Source of the DNA: Gremmenia infestans
Taxonomy: Eukaryota; Ascomycota; Leotiomycetes; Helotiales; Hamatocanthoscyphaceae
NCBI GenBank assembly: GCA_032629725.1
Contig: JAFEVB010000001.1
Span: 1,302,001-1,366,000 of the forward strand
DNA length: 64,000 bases
Direction of reading: 5' to 3'
The notes beneath the pieces were generated by a model. That model was given only the letters and a program-made list of their open reading frames with translations, ran no database searches and was not told the origin of the DNA. A program made the position numbers and the translations under genes. Shown here one piece after another: positions 47,198 to 59,125 of the stretch; the stretch's first letter is position 1; the number at the start of each line of letters is the position of its first letter.

Positions 47198-49578
47198 TTA
47201 CATGACGCTGCATTTAGTTTGCTGGCATTGGTCCAGGTAACCTTCTTCTTCTTCCTTGCCTAGCCTCATGTTCTGTCTTCTTTGTACACCTTTGACTCTA
47301 ATTGAGTGCTCGCCGTCCATGTGCCACCATCTGAGCGTTTGAATGAAGCCACCATCTGAATCATCTGTGCTAATGGTCCACTTTCCCCCTGTAACCTCAA
47401 CTTCGCATTGGTCTTTGGGAAAATGGAATTCTGGTAAGAATATCTCGGTCGGATGATCTTCAGCACTAGCCTTGTGTGCGTGGAGGCGGAGTGTGAATAT
47501 GCAATTTCGGAGATCGAACCCATGATTGAGGATCTTGCCCACGGTAGAAATCGGAGATGGTCTAACGTATGCTTCGGCCGCACGAAATCCGGGCGCATTC
47601 GTAAGCTCTGGCGGTTTATCCGTAGCTTCTGATGAGATTGAAGGTGTCTTTAACTTGGCCTTCAGATTTCCAGGGTTCACAGTAGACTCATTAGAGAAAC
47701 CTATCTTCGTACTCGGCCCCTCCAGAGTTGTCGTTGAATCGTTGCTGGGCGTGGGAGGGACTGGAGAGAGTGGAAGTGGCCTGTCATCCACCGAGAAAAT
47801 TGAGAGATCTTCTCCATTCCATTGATCTCCCAAATGGTGTTTGTTCTGGCAGATTTAGCAAATTGTAACCATGAGCTAGATTTATAAACATACCTCAGTC
47901 ATGTATAGCCACAGAGTATATCCTGCCATGGAACTGCCTTCAATGGCATAATGATTTGCGTCCATAGCCCCTGACTGACTCGAGTAATCGCCTGTCTTAT
48001 ATGCATATTTATCGTCCATGTCGTAGGGTATTCCAAATTCTGTCAGGATAGTCGGATGATTACCCATGTAATCCAGCCCTTCCTGCACAATGGCCGATAA
48101 CTGATCCTTGAAACAGTTTCGAATTGCAGTCTCTCCAATCTTGACCGCAAATGCGGGGCTCATGTATCTCCCTCGAAGGACACCAAGAACATCGACATTC
48201 CAATACCGATTCCATTTCTTAGTCATAAGTGTCAAACCGTCGTAGTAATGTGGTGCATAAACCATTTTCGGGTCATCATCTGCGGTACCTTTAATGGAAG
48301 GAGGAATCTCCAGCACAGGCGGCTGACAGAACAAAATACAATCCTTGTGTTGAGCTCGGATAGTATCTCTGAACTTCCTGTAAAATTCCATGAAATAGAT
48401 GTTTGTGAACTGTTCGTAGTCGAGAACTTCCCCACGAGGATTCTTTTTGAAGTAGTTTTTCTTCAGCAATGTGTCAGTGCTTGGGTCCCAGACTCCATGT
48501 TGCGCCCAGACACATTCTCCTAATCTCCATCCCGGGTCCCGTTTGTAACCGTATCTAGAATCATCGTAATCTGCTGGAAGCCAAGCACTTTCCCCTTGAG
48601 GATCCACAAGAACCCTTCCAGACTTGTACGGGCCCATCCCTCCAAAATCCCAAGTATCAATTTCGCATGCCCTTCCCGAGCCAGTCAACATAGCTTGCCA
48701 TGCTGTTGGTGATGTACCCTTTTGCAGCTTCTGCTCACTTGGAATGGTTGAGATATCGGACCAGCCTACCAAGCCCCGATTAGGCTCATTCATGCTTTCC
48801 CAGCCAATAACAACATCATCCTCGAGGTCCCCAGCCTCATGTATCCGTTTTGCGAGATGACTACAGGCATCGAGATAGTGGTCTGTCAGATAATCTTGTA
48901 TGTTTTTGCCATCGATGATGCATTTTGGGCCGAAGTCTCGTCCAGCAAAGAAGAACGTAAATATCGTTTGGCATGCCAGTCGAGTATAATTTGTTGACCA
49001 GATCATCTTGGGGAAGGTTGCAGGGTCAGGGTACGTGTTGTGTACCAATGCAGCCTCCGTAGCTGCGAAGCTTTGGGGGTTCAACCCACAGGCATAGAGA
49101 GTCCACATTGGAGCACCGGATCCTCCTGAGAATCTTGACCACTAATTGCACGTCTATCAGCACCATATTTTGGGTTGTTGGGGAGTTAACTTGCCACATC
49201 CTGATGAGGATCCATGAATATATAGAACCCATAGTCTTTTGCCAGTCTCAATATCTCGATTGTATGTTGAATCCATTCCTCATCATATATACCGGGCTTC
49301 GATGGCTCAATCGCCTCCCACGTAAAGACGTATCTGATGGTATTGTATCCCCACCGCTTCAAACGTGAGAAATGTATATGCGCATCCTCGCGGGGAAATG
49401 GACGAGTATGGAAGTTGACATTGTCTCCATCGAAGAAGTCCTCTGGGATGTGGGAGGGTTGGTCCGGGTTGCTTGGGTATTTGGCATCTCCAGCTACGTT
49501 GATTCCTCGAAGAGTGATCTGTCGTCCGTGGGAGTCTCGGAAGAGACCATCCTCGATTGTAAGTCGCAAGGGCGACAT
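47198..49578 (-). CDS. GH5_12 steryl/glucosylceramide beta-glucosidase, CaaX-like end
   Basis: Glycoside hydrolase related to yeast Egh1 (YIR007W) and cryptococcal EGCrP enzymes that split ergosteryl-beta-glucoside or glucosylceramide. Exons: 49578-49195, 49141-47894, 47845-47198 (759 aa). It starts with the barrel entry HGRQITLRGINVAGDAKYP; residues after GWNTIRY-like YNTIRYVFTWEAIEP follow. DPHQDVWSRFSGGSGAP is the signature of the subgroup. The acid/base Glu is in WESMNEPNRG and the nucleophile Glu in ILTEFGIPYD. A C-terminal beta-domain follows. There is no signal peptide, in line with an intracellular enzyme. Intron 1 has a GC donor (GTG|GCAAGT). The last four residues are CSVM, a good CaaX consensus. 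Which lipid it prefers cannot be told. Confidence 0.92.
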
Positions 49579-50182
49579 GGTGTTCAAGGAACAGGAACGA
49601 TGCCTAAAGGTCGAATGATTTAAGGAGCTGTAAGTCCTTTGTAGGTTTGGACGGCAGATCAGTCCCGAGGGAGGTCACCTTGCCAGCACTTCAAGTTCCA
49701 CCAGGTCGCCGATGTAGCGCAATGGCTCGGTATGAATGACGAGGCGGCTGTACGAGGTACTGTATCACAAAGCCTCTGGGCTCACTTGCGGTGGTTTGCT
49801 ACTGCATAGATGCAATGATTGCGGGCGCAGATGACCGGTGGACACAGCAGACACAGAATCAGACTCCGTTACCCTCAAAGAATATGGACTATAGAGTAAT
49901 TGGGTGGTCACTGGTGAAGGTAAATCGCTGTACTCCGTACTGTTGAACGATAACCAGAGGGAGATAGAAAGTCTCGGGAGACCTTCAATGATGCACCGGT
50001 TGTCGATTGCAGGGATTCTGCAGCCGTGTCAACACGCTAAGATCGGAGCAACACCAGTGGAACACAAGACAAGGCTGTACTGTAAGACCTTCAAATAAAT
50101 TGTCCATCAACAAATCCCATGCTCTATTTTGCCTAGGTACCTATAGCTAAGGTATGCCAGATATCAGTCCATCTATTGAGTT
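49579..50182. other. Divergent promoter region, GH5 / Ski3
   Basis: About 600 bp between divergent starts, no supported gene. A 64-codon frame (49904-50098, +) is not family-like. Confidence 0.5.
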
Positions 50183-53100
50183 ATGTCTGGAGCAAAGGCA
50201 GCGCTGAAGGCCATCGGCGCCTCCATAAAGGCTCAAAAATACGATGATGCTATTCAAGAGGCCCAAAAACTGCTAGCAACAGACTCCAAAAATTACCAGG
50301 CGTGAGTGCATTCCTCTTTAAGGAACTCTGGGTTTATCGTTGCAAATTTTATTAATTTTTGTAGCACCCTTTTCCTCGGATTCGCCCTCAGCAAACAGGA
50401 CAAGTACTCAGAGGCTGAGAAGGCATACGATGCCGCAACCAAGATCAAGGATTCCGACCCTCAAGCATGGCAAGGGCTCATACAATTGTACGAGAAGCAA
50501 GGCAGCGAGGCCATTGGACGGTATCAAATAGCGGTCTTGAAGCTTGCGGCAATACATGAGGCTAAGGACGACAAATACAAATGTCAAGATGTAGTTGACA
50601 AATTCCTCGGTTTCGCAAAGAACCAAGGCACACGGCTGCAGTACAAGAAGTCTCAAGAGGTCATACTGCCTGGTTCTCCAATATACGGCTACCTAGAAGG
50701 AAGGGTCCCACATCCTGCGCATACTTACCAGATCATGGCCACGATCACAGAAGTCGAGGAAAGGGACCGCATCAACAAGGAGATTGGAGAGCGAAGAACC
50801 CGGATTGGAGCGAAGATCGGACAGGTCACACTGGAAGTCAAAAGAGAAGTTTTGAAAGACAGCGATTTAGAAGACTTGTATGATAAGATCATTGATTGGA
50901 GCAATGACGATGAGGTCCGACGCCAGTACGAAGAAAAGCTTCTTCAACGATGTCTCGAAGCTCTTACTGTGCTTCCTCCAGGTCAAGAAAAGACTCAGAA
51001 ACGTGGCAAGGTCATGAAGTTGGCTAATGACATGGTAATTATTAAGCACCCTTACAAAACGGCATGGGATATAGCACTGGAATGGAAGGATCCCCAGAGC
51101 ATTCAAGATCTAGATGCAAACATTTTGCGCGAATACTACTGGTTCTTCCCCGCCAGTGGGCTAGGACAAGTTCTGCGAGGGTTCATGAGCTGTGAAATAT
51201 CTCCGTTTCCGGCGCCCCCACCGCCTCCGCAGCAAAGTCGAGCACAAGGAGCTGACGCAGTGTCTGATGATAGCGAAGACGATGACGATGGAGGTGGAGT
51301 CGCTCTTGATAGTACTGCACTGAGCGCAGATGAACGTCTACTTTTGATGACGGACGGAATGTCAGAATCTGGGAAGTCTATTTTAGCCCATCGCCTAATG
51401 GGAGAGTACTATCAGTTTCTGGAAGAGTACGAAAGTGTGGTGGATTTGATGCGCAATGGGCAAAGAATAATTACAGAGGAATCAAATAAAACAGGTATAA
51501 AGTTTGATCATGGTTCCGAGTCTTTTACGGCTCTCCTCGGCACAGCACTGGTCTTCTACCAATCCCCCAAGAACCATCCGGAGGCTAAGACAATATTTGA
51601 TAGTCTTCTAGCCCAAAATCCAACTTCGACCCCTGCTTTGATTGGTATTGGGTTGATTTACGAAGAAGAGGAGAACTATCCCGCGGCTGTTGATTTCCTC
51701 GGCCGTGCTCTTCAGAGGGATGCCAGTAATATTCGTGTCAAGACTGAAGCTGCTTGGGTCAAAGCACTCAGTGGCGACTTTGCCCAAGGGAAGGAGGAAT
51801 TGGAGGACTGTCTGGCGAAGATGGATAGCAAAGATGTTCGATCCAAAGACCTAATTGCTCTGACACAACATCGAATTGGCATATGCCTTTGGAATATTGA
51901 TCCTTCGAAATCCGCGCGGAAAGACAGGAATGGTGCTTATTCGTATTTTCTTGCAGCTCTAAAAAGCAACCTCAGTTTTGCCCCTGCCTACACCAGCTTA
52001 GGGATTTTCTATGCCGATTATTCAAAGGATAAGAAGCGAGCTCGAAAGTGCTTCCAGAAGGCTTTCGAGCTTTCAGCTTCTGAAGTAGACGCAGCAGAGC
52101 GATTAGCCCGGATATTCGCTGAGCAAGGCGAATGGGAGCTTGTCGAGGTTGTTGCCCAGCGCGTTGTAGGCTCGGGGAAGGTACGGCCCGCGCCAGGCTC
52201 GAAAAAGAAGGGTATTAGTTGGCCATTTGCCGCACTCGGGGTGGCAGAACTGAACAAGCAGGATTATGCCAAGAGTATCGTCTCATTTCAATCCGCACTC
52301 CGCATCACACCGAACGATTATCATTCTTGGGTCGGTCTCGGAGAGAGCTATCATAACTCTGGCCGTTACATTGCGGCTACGAAAGCCTTCCAACATGCAG
52401 AAAAGTTTGAGCTTGAAGTTGAGCAGCGAAACTCTGGCGAGACATGGTTTGCGAAGCACATGCTGGCAAATGTCAAACGAGAACTGGGTGATTATGACGA
52501 CGCAATTGTAGGATACAAGGCTGTGCTTGCGGAACGTCCTACAGAACTTGGCGTATCAATTGCTCTCATCCAAGCTCTTGTTGAGAGTGCTTGGGATGGA
52601 ATCGACAAAGGTCTCTTTGGATATGCTGCTCAACGCGCCGTCGAGACTATCGATGCAGCTCTTGAGCTTGCTGAAGGTGGCGTGGAGGCTTTCAACCTGT
52701 GGAGAGCCGTTGGAGATGCTTGCTCTATCTTCTCATGGGTGCAAAATCGCCTGGAGGATTATCCTCCCCACAAGATCAAGCGTTTGCTACAATTACGAAA
52801 CCAGAGAGAAGCTTACGAGATCTTTGCCGATGTAGACCTGGTCAGCGTGGGTGTTGTCTTTGCAGACGGACTTTTCCCTAAAGATGAGCAAGATGGAGTT
52901 AATCTGACGAGATGTCTGCATGGGGCCATTCTCGCGCATAAAAGAGCAATACATGCGTCCGCTCACGATATCCACGCTCAAGCTGTTGCTTACTATAATT
53001 TAGGCTGGGCCGAGTATCGAGCTCATGTCTGCCTCAGCGAAGCTATCAAGAGGAAGTCAACCTCATACCAAAAAGCAGCTGTACGGTGCTTCAAGCGAGC

Positions 53101-54526
53101 GATAGAGCTGGAAGCTGGCAATTCCGAGTTTTGGAATGCCCTGGGTGTTGTCACAAGTGCACTTAGTCCAAAGGTTGCGCAGCACTCATTCGTCAGAAGC
53201 CTCTTTTTGAATGAGCGAAGTGCGCAAGCGTGGACGAATCTTGGGACTCTTTACATTTTGCAGAACGATCCCATGCTCGCAAATGAAGCGTTCACTCGAG
53301 CTCAGTCAAGCGACCCTGATTATGCGCACGCCTGGATCGGTCAAGGACTTTTGGCCCTGCTGATAGGTGGTGATACTAAGGAGGCAAATCTCCTCTTCAC
53401 ACATGCGATAGAAATATCCGAATCCTCATCTCTAATCACCAAGATGCAATATTCTCAATCTACGTTTGACCAGATTCTTGCGTCTGCAAATGTCTTGAAT
53501 ATTGTGGATTTGGTGCAGCCATTATTTGCTCTCAATCAGATACAGTCCATGGCACCTATTGATTTGATGTACGGGCATTTATCCACTCTCTTCTTGGAGC
53601 GGATCAATGACGTTTCTACCGCGGAGGCTTCGCTATCAGCAATTTGCTCCACCGTTGAAGCTGATTATGAAGTCACTGAATCACCTGCATCGCTGTCTCG
53701 ATTTGCCCTAGCAAAGGCAGATCTGGCTCGATCACAATTATCGGCAGGTTCATTTTCTAAAGCCATAGACAGCGGTGAAATGGCATTGCAACTCAGCGCT
53801 GAAGATGCTAGAAACGAGCTATCGGCAGAAGCACGCCAGAAATGCAGGCTATCTGCACATCTTACAGTCGGCTTAGCACACTACTTTGTTCAGCAACCAG
53901 AAACAGCATTGGAGTACTTCCAGCCGGCTCTTGAGGAATCGAACGGAAATCCCGATGCGGTGTGTCTGTTGGCACAAGTCCTCTGGGCTAAGGGAGACGA
54001 TGAGGCTCGAGGAAAAGCAAGAGATGTTCTCTTTGACTGTGTTGAAAGCCATCCAGACCACGTTCAATCCGTATTTCTTCTCGGCATTATCGCAATACTA
54101 GACCAAGACACGGAAAGTCTGGAGGCTGTGTCCTCCACACTCCAGGAACTACGCACCACCGCTTCGATCACGGACCGAGAACAAGCGCAAGTGAGCGAAA
54201 TCCTTCGTGCGATTGCCGCTTTGTCCGGAACCGATTACCATCAAGCGATGCTTACTGAGATTCGAACCGATGTTTTTCTTCATCCCAGCCAACCGCATGG
54301 ATGGAGCCGCCTGGCTGAGCTGGGAGAAGACGAGTATGCTGCGGATATGGCGTTGAAGACGGCGATTAAGGCTGTGCCACCGCATGGAGATCTGGATGCT
54401 GGGGAATTGGCAAAGGCGTTTGCTGGGACTGGAAAAGTTGGGGATGCACAAAAGGCGGTTATGCTTTCGCCTTGGAATAAAGATGGTTGGGATGTATTGG
54501 GTGGTGCTTTAGCTGCGAGGGAATAG
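50183..54526 (+). CDS. ski3: Ski3 / TTC37, superkiller complex TPR protein
   Basis: Scaffold of the Ski complex (Ski2-Ski3-Ski8), which feeds mRNA to the cytoplasmic exosome for 3'-5' decay. Exons 50183-50301 and 50365-54526 give 1426 aa, as in fungal Ski3. TPR helices are visible from the N-terminus (AQKYDDAIQEAQKLLATDS, DKYSEAEKAYDAATKIKD) and throughout, for example DYAKSIVSFQSALRITPNDY and NPTSTPALIGIGLIYEEEEN. An acidic/proline linker (around residue 345-360, PAPPPPPQQ then DDSEDDDDGGG) separates the N-terminal arm from the superhelix. The short first exon is supported by the in-phase GC|C ACC junction that restores the first TPR. It reads away from the GH5 gene. Confidence 0.95.
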
Positions 54527-55644
54527 GAAAAGCGGAAAAGCGAAGCGGATCATAGAGGATGACTGTCCCATGATTTATGTTTATGATTGTAATGTATGAA
54601 GATTCCCAACAAGTACTACAAATCTGGTTTCCAACGGCAAGGGTCAAGGTCTACCACTCTCAAGTGAGCCAGTTCCCAATGCCCTTCTTCGTGTCGCTTG
54701 CTCAGAAGTCCATCGGGTCCCATGCTCACAATTCAGGAAAGGCAAGAGCTAATCTGATGCCGCAAGGCAGCGCCTAAACGGGGCCGCTACACCAATGTTG
54801 CGAACCACAACGACATCCATGAAGCTCCATTACACTCAACCAGAAAAGACTTCCCAAAGCCAGTGGCTGCCAACGCCCCAAATATCATCGAAGCCGATTT
54901 GTCCCTACCAATGCGAACTGCATCGGTGAAAATGCGCCAATATCTGTTCTTCTAATCGCCTCAACTCATACTAGATCTCATGAGGTACTGTACATATGAC
55001 GTGATAGTATAGAGCTCGTACGCTACAGATACTCGCCAGCTATGGGCTCTGGGGTTGAGATGAGCCTGTGTAACGTCTCCAGCCTGGTCTTGAAGTATGC
55101 CTTGCGTCAAAGGCGCCCGACCACTACGAGCTTACGACTAACGTACATGGTTTTCCCTGCGTTTTCCTAGTCTTCTCATCTTCAAAAAAAATTGCAAATC
55201 ATTTTTCTGCGTACAACACGGACTGCGCCCTCCGCCTTCTTGAAAGGAGGGATGCCGAATTGCTCGCAATCATGGGGCAGCAAGTCAGGCAAATCAAAAG
55301 TTGGGCTGCTATCGACGCCCAACAACTGATGGTGTGCCGGCTTGTCCAATATGGAATCATTCACCGAGAATGCCTCGTGCCACGCAACTGCGGAAGTGGC
55401 AAAAATTTCACCAAGGAGGTGACCACTTTTGGCTTCTATACTGGGCTAATATAGACAATGGTCATATCCCTACTTTGACTCTATCCAATCTCTTCTCCCG
55501 TTGTTCCAAACTCACTTCTCACTTGTCCTTCAATTCCACCCCGTTGCCCAACCATCCCAATCAATTTTGTTAGCGATTGTTTACTGGTTATGCCACATAA
55601 CACGTTGTGATACACACAAGCATTGCATCCCTACCCAGCAAACC
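54527..55644. other. Intergenic, Ski3 / modular Cys-His gene
   Basis: About 1.1 kb without supported gene. Upstream part is the Ski3 3' UTR; the 55400-55640 part should hold the promoter of the next gene. Confidence 0.5.
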
Positions 55645-57472
55645 ATGGCGAGATTTGTTGGATCCATCTATTCAGGACGAAGCAAGCATTCTGCGGGATC
55701 GTCCGCGCGTGGAAATGACTGTACGCACTGTGATAGGAAGACCTTCAAACGCAGCAAGGCTGTTGGGGAACCTAAATACTGCGAGAGACGTAAGTTGATG
55801 TCCAGAAGATTGACAAGATATCGGTAAGTAACATCAATATAGATCAGTGCTCCATCGTAGACAGCGCAGGGTCCCTATGCCGCCGACCTAAAGAACGTAA
55901 AGACTCATGTTGTGGACGTCGTAAGTTGAAACTCGCCACTTTTGGTTCACAAGTGCTGATGATGCTGTACAGATTTATGCCAAACATCAGGTTGTCAGGA
56001 GCAAAGGATTCCAGATGAGCTTGATAATGCCCACTCCCACTGCTTGAATCGTATGGACCTGTCCCCATCTCTTGAAATCTAGATTGCTTGCTGACTTGTA
56101 TAATAGACACTTGTGTTTTCCCCAGCTGTTTGGAAGAAAAAGATCAAGCTTATAGAGAAAACGCTAATCTCGATCTCTGTACCACACGTAAGCACCCGGA
56201 CTCAGCACCGATGTCTCATATCTTTAGAGTAATCTAACCGTGCTCTGATGTCCTAGATTCTAGAGAGCTCTGCGCAACCTCGGAGTGTTATGAGAAGAGA
56301 GTTCACACAGGATGTTACTGTTTCGAACGTAAGATCGAAGCCCCCTATGTTGGACCCCCAGCAACTGACTCTGTAGACAATTGCCGCATAACCGGATGCC
56401 ACTTCGGAGTTGTCAATACCAGTCGACATCTCTGCTCTAGACGTGAGTTCAAATGAAAAACCCCACCCTTTCGGATGCTGATGAACATGCAGATAACTTA
56501 TGTGAAAACGAGAAATGCAAAAAGGAGAAGAGCAAGGTTGGAAGTCGAGTCCAAAATGTCTGTGAAGATCGTAAGTGATGGCCAATCATAGCAGGGTGGA
56601 AGCCACTTGCTAAACGCAACTAGACTTGCAGTGTGGTACAGAGCTATGCTCAAGAAATTCTTCACCCGGGTCTCTTTACTGCATTTTTCGTGCGTCTCTA
56701 ATACTCCATGTCTTCGTTTTGCAGCACTAATAACAATATTAGATTCATGCAAGTATCAGAATTGTCTCAACAAAGCGAGACTTGATATTGGGAACCCATT
56801 TTGTAAAGCGCGTAAGCCTCATTCATCCCTTCCTAGCATAATTATGTCTAACCGAATATCAATTCAGACAAATGTGAAAGTTTGGATTGCCGAGCATTGA
56901 AGAATCATATGCAGGTGGAAGTCCACGACATCTCACAGTTGAAGCTTTCCAAATTCTGCGATCTGCGTATGTACTTTCCCATTTTGAATGTGCCACTGCT
57001 TATGGGACAATCAGACAAGTGTAAAGTAAAAGGATGCACGGACGAGAATAAATTCGAAAAGGGATATTGCGAGAAGCGTAAGCGATCACCTAGCCCTTCA
57101 AAACTGATTGAAAAGCTGACGAGTCCATAGATTGCTGTATCGAATCGAGCTGTAAGCAGCAAGGCGAGGCAAAGCACAGATGTTTCCCACGTAGGTCATA
57201 ACCTATAACTCCATACTCGCCGGATATGAGCTGATCCAGTGCTAGACCACGACGAAAAGATCGCAAAGGACGCCAAAAAATCCATGAGCGCAGAACATGA
57301 AGCAGCGAAAGCCAAGGTTCAGGCAGACGAGCAGCGTCGGCGTGAACAGGAGAAGACGACGCCAACTCAAGATCATGCAACTACCGCATCATCGAGAACT
57401 GGGCAACGGGGAGGGAATTATCAGCGATGGAGAGATAATGATGGTTATGGTGAGCCAAGTAATGGCTGGTAA
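55645..57472 (+). CDS. Exon-per-module Cys/His protein, twelve C-x4-C-xn-C-x2-H units
   Basis: Not a family I can name. The 13-exon model (55645-55789, 55843-55920, 55973-56050, 56107-56187, 56257-56328, 56377-56442, 56493-56570, 56624-56689, 56743-56811, 56868-56966, 57015-57077, 57131-57190, 57246-57472) gives 393 aa. Each of exons 1-12 ends with the C of a His codon that the next exon completes as AT or AC, so every intron is phase 1. Each module carries Cys-x4-Cys, a 8-22 residue loop, then Cys-x2-His; examples are CQTSGCQEQ, CKVKGCTDE...YCEKH. Exon 1 has C-x2-C and exon 2 a degenerate spacing (C-x9-C). Such sets could bind zinc, similar in shape to short CCCH-type treble clef or WRKY19-like repeats, by inference. 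The last exon encodes a Lys/Glu/Ala-rich helix and a Gly/Arg/Trp tail. No signal peptide or membrane segment is seen. The ATG at 55645 is the first in frame. Confidence 0.8.
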
Positions 57473-58326
57473 ATCAAATCAGACTGACTCTTGGAAAGAC
57501 CCAGGTTTTGGGAGCTATGGCAGGTACGATATATTCTGGAACGAAAAGAATGGCTTCTGAGCGTACGAGGGTTTTTTGTGTACGATGAGCGTTTATTTTT
57601 CTTCTTCTTAATATCTTCGACCTTGTCGCTTTGAAGACTGTGTCTTCTACTGTGTCTAATACCTTTGAAATTGTCTTACTTCTACTTTCTTATCATGATT
57701 CCCCATGGGAGGTTCAGAGTATTTCGCTGAAGGGAGGGGCATCGAGAGGTTGTGAATTTTGCATTCAGGCATAGACTCTCAGGGTGCTGTCAGAGCTGTT
57801 TTGTTTGAAGAAAGAAGCAGCTTTAGATGGATCGCTCCAAAGCTCTTTAGGGAAGTTCGAGGATGGCTTGAATTCAGGGATTATTGCTTAGTACCTGTAA
57901 CATCATAGACGTGTGTTGAATGACACCTCAGAATTCGACGACGGATCATCAATACTACTTTTAAGCAGTGCTTGTCGTTGCAGTCATGTTAGATGAAGAA
58001 AATGCTGTACTGGTTGGCTATATCAATGACCCCACAGAACTCTTATACTTAGGAGATACAGCCATAAATCTATCTCAATGGCCCGTAAGTACAACCTGGA
58101 TCTATCCTAAAATTCCGAAGGGCAATCGGGCAATCGGGCAATATACGTCTTCTGGACTTGTTGACACAACTAGTCTAATAGAGGAGATAATGATACAGTT
58201 CGTGAGAGGAGATCTCTACCCATCTTTCAACGCCTGCCCCAATGCCCATATATCCACACGCTATGCAAATGGCAAAGCTCCAACCATATTCAAACACATC
58301 CCACATATCACATCAAACAGATCCAT
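57473..58326. other. Convergent region, modular Cys-His gene / Erv1
   Basis: About 850 bp. A 120-codon frame (57968-58330, +) ends four bases into the Erv1 stop; it contains no recognised motif and probably is non-coding. Confidence 0.45.
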
Positions 58327-58915
58327 CTAATCACACCTTCCATCCTTCCATCCGGTCCGCCACCGTTCCTCCCACTTAGCGCAATCAAACTCCTTCTTCC
58401 CAAGCTTCCGATTAACATCATTATGCGCCTCACACATCCACATCCCAAATTCATCCCTACTCTCCGCCCTCACCTTGTTCCGCTCCATAAACACCTGGAA
58501 GTCCTCCGCGCAAACCCAGCATGGATAGAGCTTCCCGAATAGCCCGAGGAATTGCTTTACATTGCTCTGGTCGTTCGGGGTCGGAGCCTCGGGATACGTG
58601 GCCGTGATCGAGTGTAGTAGGGTCCAGGACGAACGGCCTAGCTCTTCCACGTCTGGCGGACATTCTTTCGGGGGCGCCAAGGGCTTCGTGATGGTCTTCC
58701 TTTGCGAGGTGAAGTCGGCCAGCGAATTACAGGTCCGACACCTTCCTACGATCAGCACTAGGCACACATATCTGAGTTTGCAGAACTCACGGTTTCCCAT
58801 CTTTCCCTAGTACAATTCTCTTCTTTCTTGGGGGTTTGGCATCACCAGCAGATGTCGGGGTAGCTGTAGTTGTAGTTGTGCCGCCTGAACCACTTTCCTG
58901 GTTTTCTTCTGTCAT
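58327..58915 (-). CDS. erv1: FAD-linked sulfhydryl oxidase Erv1 (ALR)
   Basis: Intermembrane-space thiol oxidase that reoxidises Mia40 and passes electrons to cytochrome c; also needed for cytosolic Fe-S proteins. Exons 58915-58791 and 58741-58327 give 179 aa. After a Thr/Gly-rich N-terminus come the shuttle cysteines CRTC, then the ERV domain: SSWTLLHSITATYPE, the active-site YPCWVC, the FAD-binding histidine region WMCEAHNDVNRKLGK and the closing FDCAKWEERW. The acceptor is at 58742 because only it joins GKDGKP to CRTCN in frame. Its start is 210 bp from the Hem4 start, so the two share a promoter region. Confidence 0.95.
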
Positions 58916-59125
58916 TATTATCTTTCCCAGACAGCTTTTATGTGACTGTGTGCAAATTCAAACGCAAAATGAAATGCAAAGAAAAGAGTGTAGGTTATAC
59001 ATATATTATAAAAGTTTAGTGGTGGAAGCTTTGTAATGCAGTTGAGCCGCAGTCGCGCAGTCGGCGGGGCACTCCGCTCGGGATTTAAATTTCTCTAGCA
59101 CCAAAAGCTATTGAGCTACTGCTGT

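Noticed and set aside
57968..58330. 120-codon frame overlapping the Erv1 stop
   Set aside because: No motif, odd overlap with a certain gene on the other strand.
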